DNA from: Cellulomonas sp. Root485 | GTDB lineage: Bacteria > Actinomycetota > Actinomycetes > Actinomycetales > Cellulomonadaceae | Direction: 5' to 3' | NCBI RefSeq assembly: GCF_001426705.1 | Contig: NZ_LMFC01000004.1 | Coordinates: forward strand, 62,001 to 126,000 | DNA: 64,000 nucleotides | Shown here: positions 45,013 through 54,203 of the stretch, piece by piece | How the letters are laid out: each line of letters starts with the position of its first letter | Position numbering within the stretch: position 1 is the stretch's first letter | Notes under the pieces: model-generated | Databases searched by the model: none | What the model saw: only the letters and a program-made list of their open reading frames with translations | What the model was told of the DNA's origin: nothing | Position numbers and translations under genes: made by a program

Positions 45013-46568
45013 GGTCGGCGGATGCCCTCCCAGAGCGCCCGCTCCCAGGCCCGGGGGTCGTCGACGAGCTCGGAGGTCGTGTCGAATCGCATGGTGGACC
45101 TGCGGTTGTGGTCGTACCTGGGCCAGCCGGGGTCACCGGTTGCGGCGAAGGCGATCCAGGTGGCGTGCATCAGGCGTGCGAGGTCCTGCGGCGGATGGGC
45201 GCCGAGCATCGGGCCGAACAGCGGTGCGTCGGGACGGGCTGTGTCGAAGACGAACGGCACCTCGACGGCATGGACTGCACCGAGTCCGGGGGCGGGCCAG
45301 GCGAACTCGTACATGTAGGTGCGTCCGGTCGCGGGGGTACGGGTGCGGGCTTCCGCGAGGCGGAGGGCGGGCACCCGCATCCACCAGTCGGTCTGGACGT
45401 TCGCGAGCAGGTCGCCGGGGGAGGCCTGCGGATACCTGGTCCGGTAGGCGGCGAGTGCCGTCGACGGATCGAGTCCGTAGGCCGCCAACGCCTGGTACCC
45501 GTGCCCGCGGACGGGCCCGGTCAGGATCTCGTCGGTGATCTGGGCGATGGCGCCGCTGACCAGGAGCCAGAGCCTCCAGTCGTCGGTGTTCGTCCCCACC
45601 ATGACGTCGACTTCGCCGCCGGAGCCGGCCGCGATCTGGTCGATCGGGACGCCAGGCACGACCTGGCCGTCGACGACCGGCTGCCACGGCATCGTCGTCG
45701 TCACCACCGCCTGGCCCCACCGCTCCGGGTCCGGATCGGTGAGCAGATCGGTCTTCAGCTGGACCTGGGCTGCGAGCAGGCGCTCCACACCAACCTCCGC
45801 GATCGCCTCGCGGGTCGGGTGCACGCCGAGGATGTCGGCCAGGTATCCGGCGACGCGTCGCGCATCGTCGGCCTCGGCCACGTGGAGCGCCGCACCGCTC
45901 TGCAGGATGGCCCGTCGGAACAGTCCCTTGGCGCGGGGCATCGCGAGCAGGGTGCCGATGCTCATCGCGCCCGCGGACTCGCCGAAGACGGTGACGTTCG
46001 CGGGGTCGCCGCCGAACGCGCCGATGTTCTCCTGCACCCACTCCAGTGCCGCGACCTGGTCGAGCAGGCCGACGTTCGCGATGCCGTCCGCGAGGTAGAG
46101 GAAGCCCTCTGCGCCGGGGCGCCAGTTGATGACGACGCAGACGACACCGTCGCGGGCGAAGCGCGACCCGTCGTATGCCGAGGTCGAGCTGAGCTCGAAC
46201 ATGCCGCCCTGGATCCACACCATCACGGGCAGACCCGTTGCCGCGGGATCGGGCGTCCACAGGTTGAGGTTCAGGCACTCCTGCGACGGTGCGGCGCGCT
46301 CGACGGCGGCGAAGGCACCGGAGACGTCGCGCCAGTCCTCGCCGGCACCCTCTCGCGGCCCGCCGGTGGCCGGTGGGGCAACCTGCGGGGGTTCGGGACC
46401 CGGTGCCGTGGCGTCGCGCACGCCGCTCCAGGGCTCGACGGTCTGCGGGGGTCGAAGCCGGTTCGCACCGAAGGGCGGTGCCGCGTACTGGACTCCGAGG
46501 AACGCGTGAACGCCGTCGACGACCCTGCCCCGCAGGACGCCTTGAACGGTCTTGACCGTTGCATCCAT
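45009..46568 (-). CDS. Type B carboxylesterase
   Basis: Alpha/beta hydrolase of 519 residues. ATG 46568 is chosen; GTG nine bases earlier is possible. The nucleophile elbow FGESAGAMS, the oxyanion IQGGMFELSS and the SQECLNLNLWTP motif are those of the carboxylesterase/p-nitrobenzyl esterase family. The acid is in a downstream strand and the histidine near GAVHAVEVPFVF. No signal peptide is seen. It probably hydrolyses a hydrophobic ester and is coupled to the E2-like gene. Confidence 0.88.
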   Translation of the reverse strand: MDATVKTVQGVLRGRVVDGVHAFLGVQYAAPPFGANRLRPPQTVEPWSGVRDATAPGPEPPQVAPPATGGPREGAGEDWRDVSGAFAAVERAAPSQECLNLNLWTPDPAATGLPVMVWIQGGMFELSSTSAYDGSRFARDGVVCVVINWRPGAEGFLYLADGIANVGLLDQVAALEWVQENIGAFGGDPANVTVFGESAGAMSIGTLLAMPRAKGLFRRAILQSGAALHVAEADDARRVAGYLADILGVHPTREAIAEVGVERLLAAQVQLKTDLLTDPDPERWGQAVVTTTMPWQPVVDGQVVPGVPIDQIAAGSGGEVDVMVGTNTDDWRLWLLVSGAIAQITDEILTGPVRGHGYQALAAYGLDPSTALAAYRTRYPQASPGDLLANVQTDWWMRVPALRLAEARTRTPATGRTYMYEFAWPAPGLGAVHAVEVPFVFDTARPDAPLFGPMLGAHPPQDLARLMHATWIAFAATGDPGWPRYDHNRRSTMRFDTTSELVDDPRAWERALWEGIRRP

Positions 46569-46659
46569 GTCGTCCACGTTTCGACGACCCACGGCCGTCC
46601 GGTAGGGGCGGAAGTCCCGAAACCGCGTCGGTGCGTCTTGGCCCGTTAGCCTCGGGGGC

Positions 46660-47829
46660 GTGGATGCAGTGGCTGGGCATGACGAGACCGACGTGCTCGC
46701 CAACCTCCGGCGCTTCCCCGATATCGAGGCGCCGAACCTGCACGCGGTCGACGCCAGCGACCGGCTGATCCTCGACGAGGCCGCGCCCCGGATGGCGGAT
46801 GGCACGGGGGCAGGTGTCGTCGTGATCGGCGACCACCACGGCGCGCTGACTCTCGGCGCGATCACGCGGCACGGGCTCTCGGGTGTCCGCACGCACCAGG
46901 ACCGGCTGCTTGGCGAGCGGGCGCTGCAGGCGAACGCCGAACGGCTCGGGCTCACCGGGTTCGAACCAGGCAGGCTTACGCCGGAACTCGTCGACGGCGC
47001 GAGGGTCGTGCTGCTCCAGCTCCCGCGGTCGCTCGATGCGCTAGACGAGATCGCGGGCTTGATCGCCAGGCACGCGGATCCGGATGTGGTGGTCGTGGCG
47101 GGCGGTCGGGTCAAGCACATGACGACGGCGATGAACGACGTCCTCGGGCGCCACTTCGCCACCGTGCAGGCGCACCTGGCCAGGCAGAAGTCGCGCGTTC
47201 TCGTCGCCACCACGCCGCGGCCGGAGGACGAGCGCCCGGCGAAGCGCTGGCCCGAGCGGAAGGAGCACAAGGACCTCGGCATCACGGTGTGCGCCCACGG
47301 CGGCGCGTTCGCGGGGACGGGGATCGACATCGGGACGCGCGCACTGCTGCAGCACCTCGATGCGGTCCCGACGGACATCACGTCGGCGGTGGACCTCGGG
47401 TGCGGGACAGGGGTTCTGGCCGTTCTCCTGGCGCGAGCGAACGAGAACCTGACGGTCACTGCGACCGACGAGTCCGCCGCCGCGGTGGCCTCCGCCAGAG
47501 CAACGGTTGCGGCGAACGGCCTGGAGGGCCAGGTCATCGTCGTGCGTGCGAACGGTGCCGAGACGGTCCCCGACGCGAGCGTGGACCTCGTGCTCCTCAA
47601 TCCGCCGTTCCACGTGGGAGCGGCGGTGCACGACGGGGTGGCCAGGGCGCTGTTCGCGGACGCTGCGCGGATCCTCACACCTGGCGGCGAGCTGTGGGCA
47701 GTGTGGAACTCGCACCTGCGCTATCGGTCGGCGCTGGAGCGTGTCGTCGGACCGACCCGGCAGGTCAGCCGCGACCCGAAGTTCACCGTCACGGTGTCCA
47801 CTCGCGCGGCTCAGGAGCCTTCGATCTGA
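46660..47829 (+). CDS. rRNA guanine-N2 methyltransferase-like protein (RlmG/RsmC type)
   Basis: Protein of 389 residues from GTG 46660, divergent from the esterase. The N-terminal half is a degenerate methyltransferase domain (GVVVIGDHHGALTLGAI). The C-terminal half is active, with the SAM motif AVDLGCGTGVLAVLLAR and the catalytic NPPFH. This two-domain layout is that of RlmG and RsmC, which make m2G in 23S or 16S rRNA. The last 19 bases overlap the end of the convergent gene. Confidence 0.85.
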   Translation: MDAVAGHDETDVLANLRRFPDIEAPNLHAVDASDRLILDEAAPRMADGTGAGVVVIGDHHGALTLGAITRHGLSGVRTHQDRLLGERALQANAERLGLTGFEPGRLTPELVDGARVVLLQLPRSLDALDEIAGLIARHADPDVVVVAGGRVKHMTTAMNDVLGRHFATVQAHLARQKSRVLVATTPRPEDERPAKRWPERKEHKDLGITVCAHGGAFAGTGIDIGTRALLQHLDAVPTDITSAVDLGCGTGVLAVLLARANENLTVTATDESAAAVASARATVAANGLEGQVIVVRANGAETVPDASVDLVLLNPPFHVGAAVHDGVARALFADAARILTPGGELWAVWNSHLRYRSALERVVGPTRQVSRDPKFTVTVSTRAAQEPSI

Positions 47830-48254
47830 CCCCTCGGTTCGGCCTCGTCGATGAGCGACGTCAGGACCTCCGCGACGAGCGAGTCCGCCATCGCGGCGAT
47901 GCGGGGGAGCTGCGACTTCTGCATCTTGCGCGGCTGGTGCTGGAGGATCTGGAGAGCCCGGTCGACCTGGTCGGCGCGCTGCTTCCAGCCGGCGGCCTGG
48001 AGGGAGGCGACGGACTCGACACCCGGAGACTCAGAGCTCAGGACGATCGACGCCTGCTCCCGCACCGACTCCATCGCGCGCGTGATCTTGGCCTCGGGTG
48101 TCCGAGCCCGCTGGACGTCGGCGAACTTCTTGCCGAGGTTCTCCAGACGCTTCTGGAGGTCGGGGTTGTTCGCGACGATCACGCTGACCTGTGTCGCGAC
48201 CTTCTTGGCCAGCGGCCACGCGACCGCCAGGGCCACGCCTGTCTTCTTCGCCAT
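47811..48254 (-). CDS. Hypothetical helical protein
   Basis: Protein of 147 residues from ATG 48254, basic and helix-forming throughout (KKTGVALAVAWPLAKKVATQVSVIVANNPDLQKRLENLGKKFADVQRARTPEAKI). One weakly hydrophobic segment sits at the N-terminus. No motif suggests a function. It is convergent with the rRNA methyltransferase and divergent from the MoxR gene. It is probably a chromosomal housekeeping-type hypothetical. Confidence 0.7.
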   Translation of the reverse strand: MAKKTGVALAVAWPLAKKVATQVSVIVANNPDLQKRLENLGKKFADVQRARTPEAKITRAMESVREQASIVLSSESPGVESVASLQAAGWKQRADQVDRALQILQHQPRKMQKSQLPRIAAMADSLVAEVLTSLIDEAEPRGQIEGS

Positions 48255-48362
48255 GTCTCTCACCCCAGGAAAGACCCTGCCCCGGCGACCCTGCATCGGC
48301 AACCGTTCACCCGTCGGCGAACTCGGGATGCATCCGACGAAGCCGGACGTACGCTCGACCGA

Positions 48363-49748
48363 ATGATGCGTCCCTCTGCCGCAACGGTCGGCGAACTCCG
48401 CGCTTCCGGCCACGTGCACACGTCGGTCCGGGAAGAGATCCGCTCCAACCTGCTCGCTGCGCTTCGCGAGGGTCGTGACCCGTGGCCGGGCATCCACGGC
48501 TTCGACGACACCGTCATCCCGCAGCTGGAGCGCGCGCTGATCGCCGGCCACGACATCGTGCTGCTGGGTGAGCGAGGGCAGGGCAAGACCCGGATCCTGC
48601 GCACTCTCCAGGGCCTTCTTGACGAGTGGACCCCAACCATCGACGGGTCGGAGATCGGCGAGCACCCGTACGAGCCGATCACGGTCGTCAGCCAGCGCCG
48701 AGCAAGCGAGCAGGGCGACGACCTCCCCATCACCTGGCGCCACCGCGACGAGCGGTACGTCGAGAAGCTCGCGACGCCGGACACGAGCGTCGCGGACCTC
48801 ATCGGCGACGTGGACCCGATGAAGGTCGCTGAGGGGCGTGCGCTCGGTGACCCGGAGACGATCCACTTCGGCCTGGTCCCGCGCGGGCACCGGGGGATCG
48901 TCGCGATCAACGAGCTCCCGGACCTCGCAGAACGCATCCAGGTCGCGATGCTGAACGTGATGGAGGAGCGGGACATCCAGATCCGCGGCTACGTGCTGCG
49001 GCTGCCGCTGGACGTGCTCGTGGTGGCGACCGCCAACCCGGAGGACTACACCAACCGCGGCCGGATCATCACGCCGCTGAAGGACCGGTTCGGTGCGGAG
49101 ATCCGCACGCACTACCCGACGGAGCTCGCCGACGAGGTCGCGGTCATCCGGCAGGAGGCGCTGCTGCACGCGGTCGTGCCGGACCACCTCATCGAGATCC
49201 TGGCGCGCTTCACGACGGCGCTGCGGGAGTCGAGCGCGGTCGACCAGCGCAGCGGCGTGAGTGCCCGGTTCGCCATCGCGGGCGCCGAGACCGTTGCCGC
49301 CTCCGCTCTGCACCGGGCCGCGCGGCAGGGCGAGCACGAGGCGGTGGCCCGCCCGGTGGACCTGGAGACGGCCGTGGACGTGCTCGCGGGGAAGATCGAG
49401 TTCGAGTCGGGGGAGGAGGGGCGCGAGGACGAGATCCTCGACCACCTGCTCCGTCTCGCCACGGCGGAGACCGTCCGCGCGCACCTCACCGGGATCGACT
49501 TCCGCCTGCTGGTGGAGGCGATCCAGGGCGGTGCCATGGTGACGACCGGCGAGCAGGTCACCGCGCGCGACGTGCTGACCGGCCTGCCGTCGCTGGGGGA
49601 GTCCGAGCTCTACGACGAGATCTGCGAGCGGCTCGGAGCCAGCAACGACGGCGAGCGGGCGGCCGCGATCGAGCTCGCGCTGGAGGGTCTGTACCTGTCC
49701 CGACGGATCAGCAAGGAGTCCGGGGGCGGCGAGACGATCTATGGCTAG
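48363..49748 (+). CDS. MoxR-family AAA+ ATPase
   Basis: Protein of 461 residues from ATG 48363, with a second ATG right after it. The AAA+ core has the Walker A GERGQGKT and the sensor region VVATANPEDYTNRGRIITPLKDRFGAEI, and ends with a helical lid. It overlaps the VWA gene by 8 bp. MoxR/VWA pairs act as chaperones that assemble or insert metal into target enzymes. The target here is not encoded next door. Confidence 0.88.
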   Translation: MMRPSAATVGELRASGHVHTSVREEIRSNLLAALREGRDPWPGIHGFDDTVIPQLERALIAGHDIVLLGERGQGKTRILRTLQGLLDEWTPTIDGSEIGEHPYEPITVVSQRRASEQGDDLPITWRHRDERYVEKLATPDTSVADLIGDVDPMKVAEGRALGDPETIHFGLVPRGHRGIVAINELPDLAERIQVAMLNVMEERDIQIRGYVLRLPLDVLVVATANPEDYTNRGRIITPLKDRFGAEIRTHYPTELADEVAVIRQEALLHAVVPDHLIEILARFTTALRESSAVDQRSGVSARFAIAGAETVAASALHRAARQGEHEAVARPVDLETAVDVLAGKIEFESGEEGREDEILDHLLRLATAETVRAHLTGIDFRLLVEAIQGGAMVTTGEQVTARDVLTGLPSLGESELYDEICERLGASNDGERAAAIELALEGLYLSRRISKESGGGETIYG

Positions 49749-51726
49749 GCCCAACCGGCGCCTCCAGCGGTACACCCCGTACGTCGACGGGCCGGACCCG
49801 CTCGCGCCGCCGGTCGACCTGGCCGAGGCGCTGGACGCCATCGGCCAGGACGTCATGGCTGGCTACTCGCCCGAGCGGGCGATGCGGGAGTTCCTGCGGC
49901 GAGGCGGCAAGGACCAGGCCGGGCTGGACGAGCTGGCGCGGCGCGTCGCGGAACGGCGCAAGGAGCTGACGCAGAGGAACAACCTCGACGGCACGCTCCA
50001 GCAGGTCAAGGAGCTGCTGGACCGGGCGGTCCTGGCCGAGCGCAAGCAGCTGGCGCGCGACGTCGACATGGACGAGGGCGAGCGTGCCCTGGCGCAGCTG
50101 CAGCTCGACAACCTGCCGTCGTCGCCCGCGGCCGCCGTGAACGAGCTCACCGGCTACGACTGGCGCAGCAGCGAGGCGCGCGCGGAGTTCGAGAAGATCA
50201 AGGACCTGCTGGGCCGGGAGGTCCTCGACCAGCGCATCGCCGGCATGAAGGAGGCGCTCGAGAACGCGACCGACGCCGACCGGGCCGCGCTGAACGAGAT
50301 GCTCGCCGACCTCAACGAGCTGCTCGAAGCGCGGCAGCAGGGCCGCGACACCCAGGAGCAGTTCAACGACTTCATGGCCAAGCACGGGGAGTACTTCCCC
50401 GAGCAGCCGGGCACGCTCGACGAGCTCCTCGACACCCTCGCGAGCAGGGCGGCCGCGGCGCAGCGGATGCGGAACTCGATGACGCAGGAGCAGCGCGACG
50501 AGCTCGACGCGCTCGCCCAGCAGGCGTTCGGCTCCAACGAGCTGATGAGCACCCTCCACCAGCTCGACGACAACCTCCGTGCCCTGCGACCCGGTGAGGA
50601 CTGGGGAAGCGTCGAGCGGATGGACGGGGACAACGGGCTCGGGCTCGGCGACGGGACGGGGGTCTTCCAGGACCTGGCCGACCTCGACGCGCTGGCCGAG
50701 CAGCTCGCGCAGTCGTACCAGGGTTCGCAGCTGGACGATGTCGATCTCGAGAAGCTGTCGCGCCAGCTCGGACAGGACGCGGCCGTCGACGCCCGCACCC
50801 TGCAGCAGCTGGAGAAGGCTCTGAAGGAGTCCGGCACGATGCGGCGCGGCTCGGACGGGCAGCTCGCGCTGACGCCGAAGGCCATGCGGCAGCTGGGGAA
50901 GTCGGTGCTGCGGGCCGTCGCCGACACGATGTCCGGTCGCCAGGGCGGCCACGAGGTGCGGCGTTCCGGCGCCGCAGGCGAGCCGTCGGGCAGCACCCGC
51001 CCGTGGGTGTTCGGCGACACCGAGCCGTGGGACGTGAGCCGGACCATCACCAACGCGCTGGCCCGCGGGTCGCGGACGATCCAGGTCGACGACGTCGAGA
51101 TCCAGGAGACCGAGGCGCGGACCCAGGCGTGCGTGGCGCTGCTCGTCGACACGTCGTTCTCGATGGCGATGGAGGGCCGTTGGGTGCCGATGAAGCGCAC
51201 CGCGCTGGCGCTCCACACGCTGGTCACGAGCCGGTTCCGGGGGGATGACCTGCAGCTGATCGGATTCGGGCGGGCGGCGCAGGTCATGGAGATCGAACAG
51301 CTCGTCGGTCTCGACGAGAAGTGGGAGAAGGGCACCAACCTCCACCACGCCCTGCTGCTCGCCAACCGGCACTTCCGCAAGCACCCGAACGCGCAGCCCG
51401 TGCTCCTCATCGTGACCGACGGCGAGCCGACCTCCCACCTGGAGCGCGACGGCGAGGTCTTCTTCGACTACCCGCCGAACCCGATGACGATCGCGCTCGC
51501 GGTGCGTGAGCTCGACGGCTCGACCCGCCTCGGTGCGCGCACGACGTTCTTCCGCCTGGGCGACGACCCGGGGCTCGCGAGGTTCGTCGACGCGATGGCC
51601 AAGCGGGCGGGCGGCACGGTCGTCTCGCCCGAGTCCGACGACCTGGGCGCCGCGGTCCTCGGGTCCTACCTGACCTCGCGCCGCAACGGCGCGTTCGGCG
51701 GGTGGGGTCGCGACGAGGAGTGGTGA
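49741..51726 (+). CDS. VWA-domain partner of MoxR ATPase
   Basis: Protein of 661 residues. A long helical, acidic N-terminal region (to about residue 440) carries coiled-coil-like repeats. The von Willebrand A domain then shows a MIDAS start VALLVDTSFSMAMEG (about residues 461-475), GTNLHHALLLA and LLIVTDGEPTSH. It is translationally coupled to the MoxR gene (8-bp overlap), and the pair should form one complex. No membrane segment is seen. Confidence 0.88.
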   Translation: MARPNRRLQRYTPYVDGPDPLAPPVDLAEALDAIGQDVMAGYSPERAMREFLRRGGKDQAGLDELARRVAERRKELTQRNNLDGTLQQVKELLDRAVLAERKQLARDVDMDEGERALAQLQLDNLPSSPAAAVNELTGYDWRSSEARAEFEKIKDLLGREVLDQRIAGMKEALENATDADRAALNEMLADLNELLEARQQGRDTQEQFNDFMAKHGEYFPEQPGTLDELLDTLASRAAAAQRMRNSMTQEQRDELDALAQQAFGSNELMSTLHQLDDNLRALRPGEDWGSVERMDGDNGLGLGDGTGVFQDLADLDALAEQLAQSYQGSQLDDVDLEKLSRQLGQDAAVDARTLQQLEKALKESGTMRRGSDGQLALTPKAMRQLGKSVLRAVADTMSGRQGGHEVRRSGAAGEPSGSTRPWVFGDTEPWDVSRTITNALARGSRTIQVDDVEIQETEARTQACVALLVDTSFSMAMEGRWVPMKRTALALHTLVTSRFRGDDLQLIGFGRAAQVMEIEQLVGLDEKWEKGTNLHHALLLANRHFRKHPNAQPVLLIVTDGEPTSHLERDGEVFFDYPPNPMTIALAVRELDGSTRLGARTTFFRLGDDPGLARFVDAMAKRAGGTVVSPESDDLGAAVLGSYLTSRRNGAFGGWGRDEEW

Positions 51727-51732
51727 CCGCGC

Positions 51733-52176
51733 TCAGTCGAACGATGCGGCGAGCTCGTCCAGGTAGAGCACGAGCGGGTCGCCCCCGTCGATGACGACCT
51801 CGCACGACGACGCAGCACCGGAGTCGTCGTCGAAGGTCCACGCGTACCGCACCGACGTGTCGTCCACGTCGGCCGCGCACGCGACAGCAGCGGCGCTCTC
51901 GCTGCCCACGGTGGTGTCCGCGACGGCGGTGTGCAGGGCGTCGAGCTCCGAGTCGGTCAGGGTTCCGGAGGCGTCGCCGTCCTCGTCCGACGACGAGTAC
52001 GTCCACGAGCCGTCGTCCTCGACGACGAGGTCGGACCCGCACGGCCCGTCCGGGCACATCCCGCCCCACGTGTGCCGCTCGACGTGGACCGTCCCGCTCG
52101 GCACAGGCGCCGATCCGCAGGCGCTCAGCGCTGCGACGAGCGCGACGAGACCCACGAACCGGAAGCGGCTACCCAC
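51733..52176 (-). CDS. Small lipoprotein
   Basis: Protein of 147 residues from GTG 52176, with GGAGG about eight bases upstream. The signal peptide VGSRFRFVGLVALVAALSACGS has a lipobox LSAC. The mature part is acidic, with a CPDGPC motif and a further Cys pair, so it is probably an extracytoplasmic protein with disulfides. Function is unknown. The gene ends only a few bases after the convergent VWA gene. Confidence 0.75.
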   Translation of the reverse strand: MGSRFRFVGLVALVAALSACGSAPVPSGTVHVERHTWGGMCPDGPCGSDLVVEDDGSWTYSSSDEDGDASGTLTDSELDALHTAVADTTVGSESAAAVACAADVDDTSVRYAWTFDDDSGAASSCEVVIDGGDPLVLYLDELAASFD

Positions 52177-52205
52177 CAGGTGATCCTCCCTCAGGGACGA
52201 AGGGC

Positions 52206-52970
52206 TCAGAAGAACGGCCACGGGAAGGCCGGCATGTCGCCCGACGGGCCGGGGAAGGTGCGGTTCCGGAGCAACCGGTCGCAGCGGTCGGCCAGTGCGA
52301 TGACCTCCTCGATGGTGAGGAGCGCGGACAGGCGCTCCCCGAGCTCGCCATCCAAGGCCTCGCGTACCTGCTCGATCCCCGCGACCTCGGCAGCGTCCAG
52401 CAAGTCGCCCCGCCATCCCCACAACACCGTGCGCAGCTTGTGCTCGACGTGGAACGAGACGCCGTGGTCGACGCCGAAGCGGTGACCGCCGGCCATGGGC
52501 AGAACGTGCCCGCCCTTGCGGTCGGCGTTGTTCACGACGATGTCGAAGACGGCCATCCGGCGCAGCGCGGGGGAGTCCTCGTGGATCAGGGTCAGCGGCT
52601 GGTCGTCCTCGTCGATGCCGTGGAAGACCGCGCGCCAGCCGTCCGGCGGCACGGCGTGCGCCGGGACGATGTCCACGGGGTCCTGCGCGGCGTCCGGCTG
52701 CTGCCAGAGCTGCACCATGCCCGGACCGAGGGGACCGTCGCGCAGGATGGTGGTCGGCACGACGTCCCAGCCGAACGCCTCCGAGACGAGATAGGCGGCG
52801 GCCTCCCGGTTCGCCAGCGTCTCGTCGGGGAAGTCCCACAGGGGCCGTTCCCCGGCGACGGGCTTGTAGACGACGCTGACGTCGCCGATCGTCGCGAGGA
52901 AGGTGGCGTTCGAGGCGGCCGTGATGCGCCCGACGAGCTCGAGCTCACCGCCGGCGAGGTCGACGCTCAC
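52206..52970 (-). CDS. SCO1664-family kinase-like protein
   Basis: Protein of 254 residues from GTG 52970 (VSVDLAGGELELVGRITAASNATFLATI), coupled by GTGA to the upstream gene. The SNATFLATIGDVSVVYKPVAGERPLWDFPDETLANREAAAYLVSEAFG segment and the VFDIVVNNADRKGGHVL motif match the kinase-like (PI3/4K, HipA-like) fold. The family is conserved in actinobacteria beside DUF3090 and a phosphomutase gene, as here. The Asp of NNADR and the Asp of FGVDHG are the expected catalytic and metal positions. The substrate is unknown. Confidence 0.85.
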   Translation of the reverse strand: MSVDLAGGELELVGRITAASNATFLATIGDVSVVYKPVAGERPLWDFPDETLANREAAAYLVSEAFGWDVVPTTILRDGPLGPGMVQLWQQPDAAQDPVDIVPAHAVPPDGWRAVFHGIDEDDQPLTLIHEDSPALRRMAVFDIVVNNADRKGGHVLPMAGGHRFGVDHGVSFHVEHKLRTVLWGWRGDLLDAAEVAGIEQVREALDGELGERLSALLTIEEVIALADRCDRLLRNRTFPGPSGDMPAFPWPFF

Positions 52971-53506
52971 GGAGCGGGCGGGGCGCCGCACACGTGGCCG
53001 TCGTCGTCGACCGGCTGACCGCACCTCGGGCACAGGGGCCGGCCCGACCGGACGACCTGCCGGGTGCGCTCGACGAAGGCCCGGGCGGTCCCGACGGGCA
53101 TCCGCACCAGGAGCATCTCGCTCGGTTCGTCCTCCTCGTCGTCGGACTGCTCCTCCTCCAGCGGGAACGCCTCGACGACGACCTGCGCGGTCGACGGATC
53201 CCAGGCGAGGCGCAGCAGCCCTGCACGGAACTCCTCCTCGACGGGCTGGTCCAGAGGCTCGTTGTCGACGAGCTCGGCGGGCGTGGCGGCGGGGACGCTG
53301 AACCGGTTCTGCTGGTCGGCCATCAGCGCGTCGAGGATCTCGTCGATCTTCTCGGCGAGGACCGCGGACTGCTCCTTCTCCAGCGCGACGCTCGCGCGCC
53401 GAGCGCCGTCGCGGACCTGCAGGTAGAAGGTGCGGGAACCCGGGAGCCCGACGGTCCCGACGACGACGCGGTCGGGCCAGTCGAACTGGTGAACAAGTGC
53501 CGGCAT
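52967..53506 (-). CDS. DUF3090-family protein
   Basis: Protein of 179 residues from ATG 53506 (MPALVHQFDWPDRVVVGTVGLPGSRTFYLQVRDG), characteristic of DUF3090. The C-terminus holds a zinc-ribbon CPRCGQPVDDDGHVCGAP. It overlaps the next gene by four bases. In mycobacteria the same neighbours are Rv2133c-Rv2135c. The function is not established. Confidence 0.85.
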   Translation of the reverse strand: MPALVHQFDWPDRVVVGTVGLPGSRTFYLQVRDGARRASVALEKEQSAVLAEKIDEILDALMADQQNRFSVPAATPAELVDNEPLDQPVEEEFRAGLLRLAWDPSTAQVVVEAFPLEEEQSDDEEDEPSEMLLVRMPVGTARAFVERTRQVVRSGRPLCPRCGQPVDDDGHVCGAPPAP

Positions 53507-53516
53507 GTCGCCCACT

Positions 53517-54194
53517 CTAAGAGGAGGGCCCGGCGCCGCCACCCACCGCCGCGTCGCCGACGGGACCGGCGGCGCGCAGCCACGAGAGGTCGCCCGAGTC
53601 GGTGTTCGTGGCCACCACCTCGGGGCGACTGGTTCCGTACCGGACGATCGACACCGACCCGGGGTTGACGGTGATGCGCTGGAACAGGTCGAGGTGCATG
53701 CCGAGGGCATCGGCCAGGACGGACTTGATGATGTCGCCGTGCGTGACCGCCACCCATACCGCGCCGTCGCCGTGCTCGGCCTCCAGCGCGGCGTCGTGCC
53801 GACGGATCGCCGCCACCGACCGGGCCTGCATGGCCGCCATCGACTCGCCGCCCGGGAACACGGCCTCGGACGGCCGGGTCTGCACGACCGACCACAACGG
53901 CTCCTGGGCGAGCTCCTTCAGTGCGCGGCCCTGCCACTGCCCGTAGTCGCACTCGGTGAGGTCGGGCTCGAGCTGGACACCGGGGTGCTTCGCGATGATC
54001 TCCGCGGTCTGCCTGCACCGCTCCAGAGGGCTGGAGATCACCGCCACCAGCGGCAGCACCCCGATGCGCTCCGCCGTGCGCGCGGCCTGGCGCCGCCCGA
54101 CGTCGTCGAGATCGACCCCGGGCGCCCGCCCGCTCAGGACCCCCGCGACGTTCGCCGTGCTCCGACCGTGCCGGACGAGGAGGACCGTTGCCAT
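53517..54194 (-). CDS. Histidine phosphatase/phosphomutase-like protein
   Basis: Protein of 225 residues with the RHG motif LVRHGRSTAN at the N-terminus, ISSPLERCRQTAEI and the second histidine in VAVTHGDIIKSVLAD. It is of the actinobacterial phosphomutase-like class. The gene lies 10 bp before the DUF3090 gene and the three form one operon. The substrate is unknown. Confidence 0.88.
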   Translation of the reverse strand: MATVLLVRHGRSTANVAGVLSGRAPGVDLDDVGRRQAARTAERIGVLPLVAVISSPLERCRQTAEIIAKHPGVQLEPDLTECDYGQWQGRALKELAQEPLWSVVQTRPSEAVFPGGESMAAMQARSVAAIRRHDAALEAEHGDGAVWVAVTHGDIIKSVLADALGMHLDLFQRITVNPGSVSIVRYGTSRPEVVATNTDSGDLSWLRAAGPVGDAAVGGGAGPSS

Positions 54195-54203
54195 GCCTGG
54201 AGC

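Noticed and set aside
45108..46649. Long open frame on the plus strand opposite the carboxylesterase
   Set aside because: It is a GC-rich antisense shadow: low-complexity Arg/Gly/Val composition, no family-like motif, and the minus strand carries a clear carboxylesterase.
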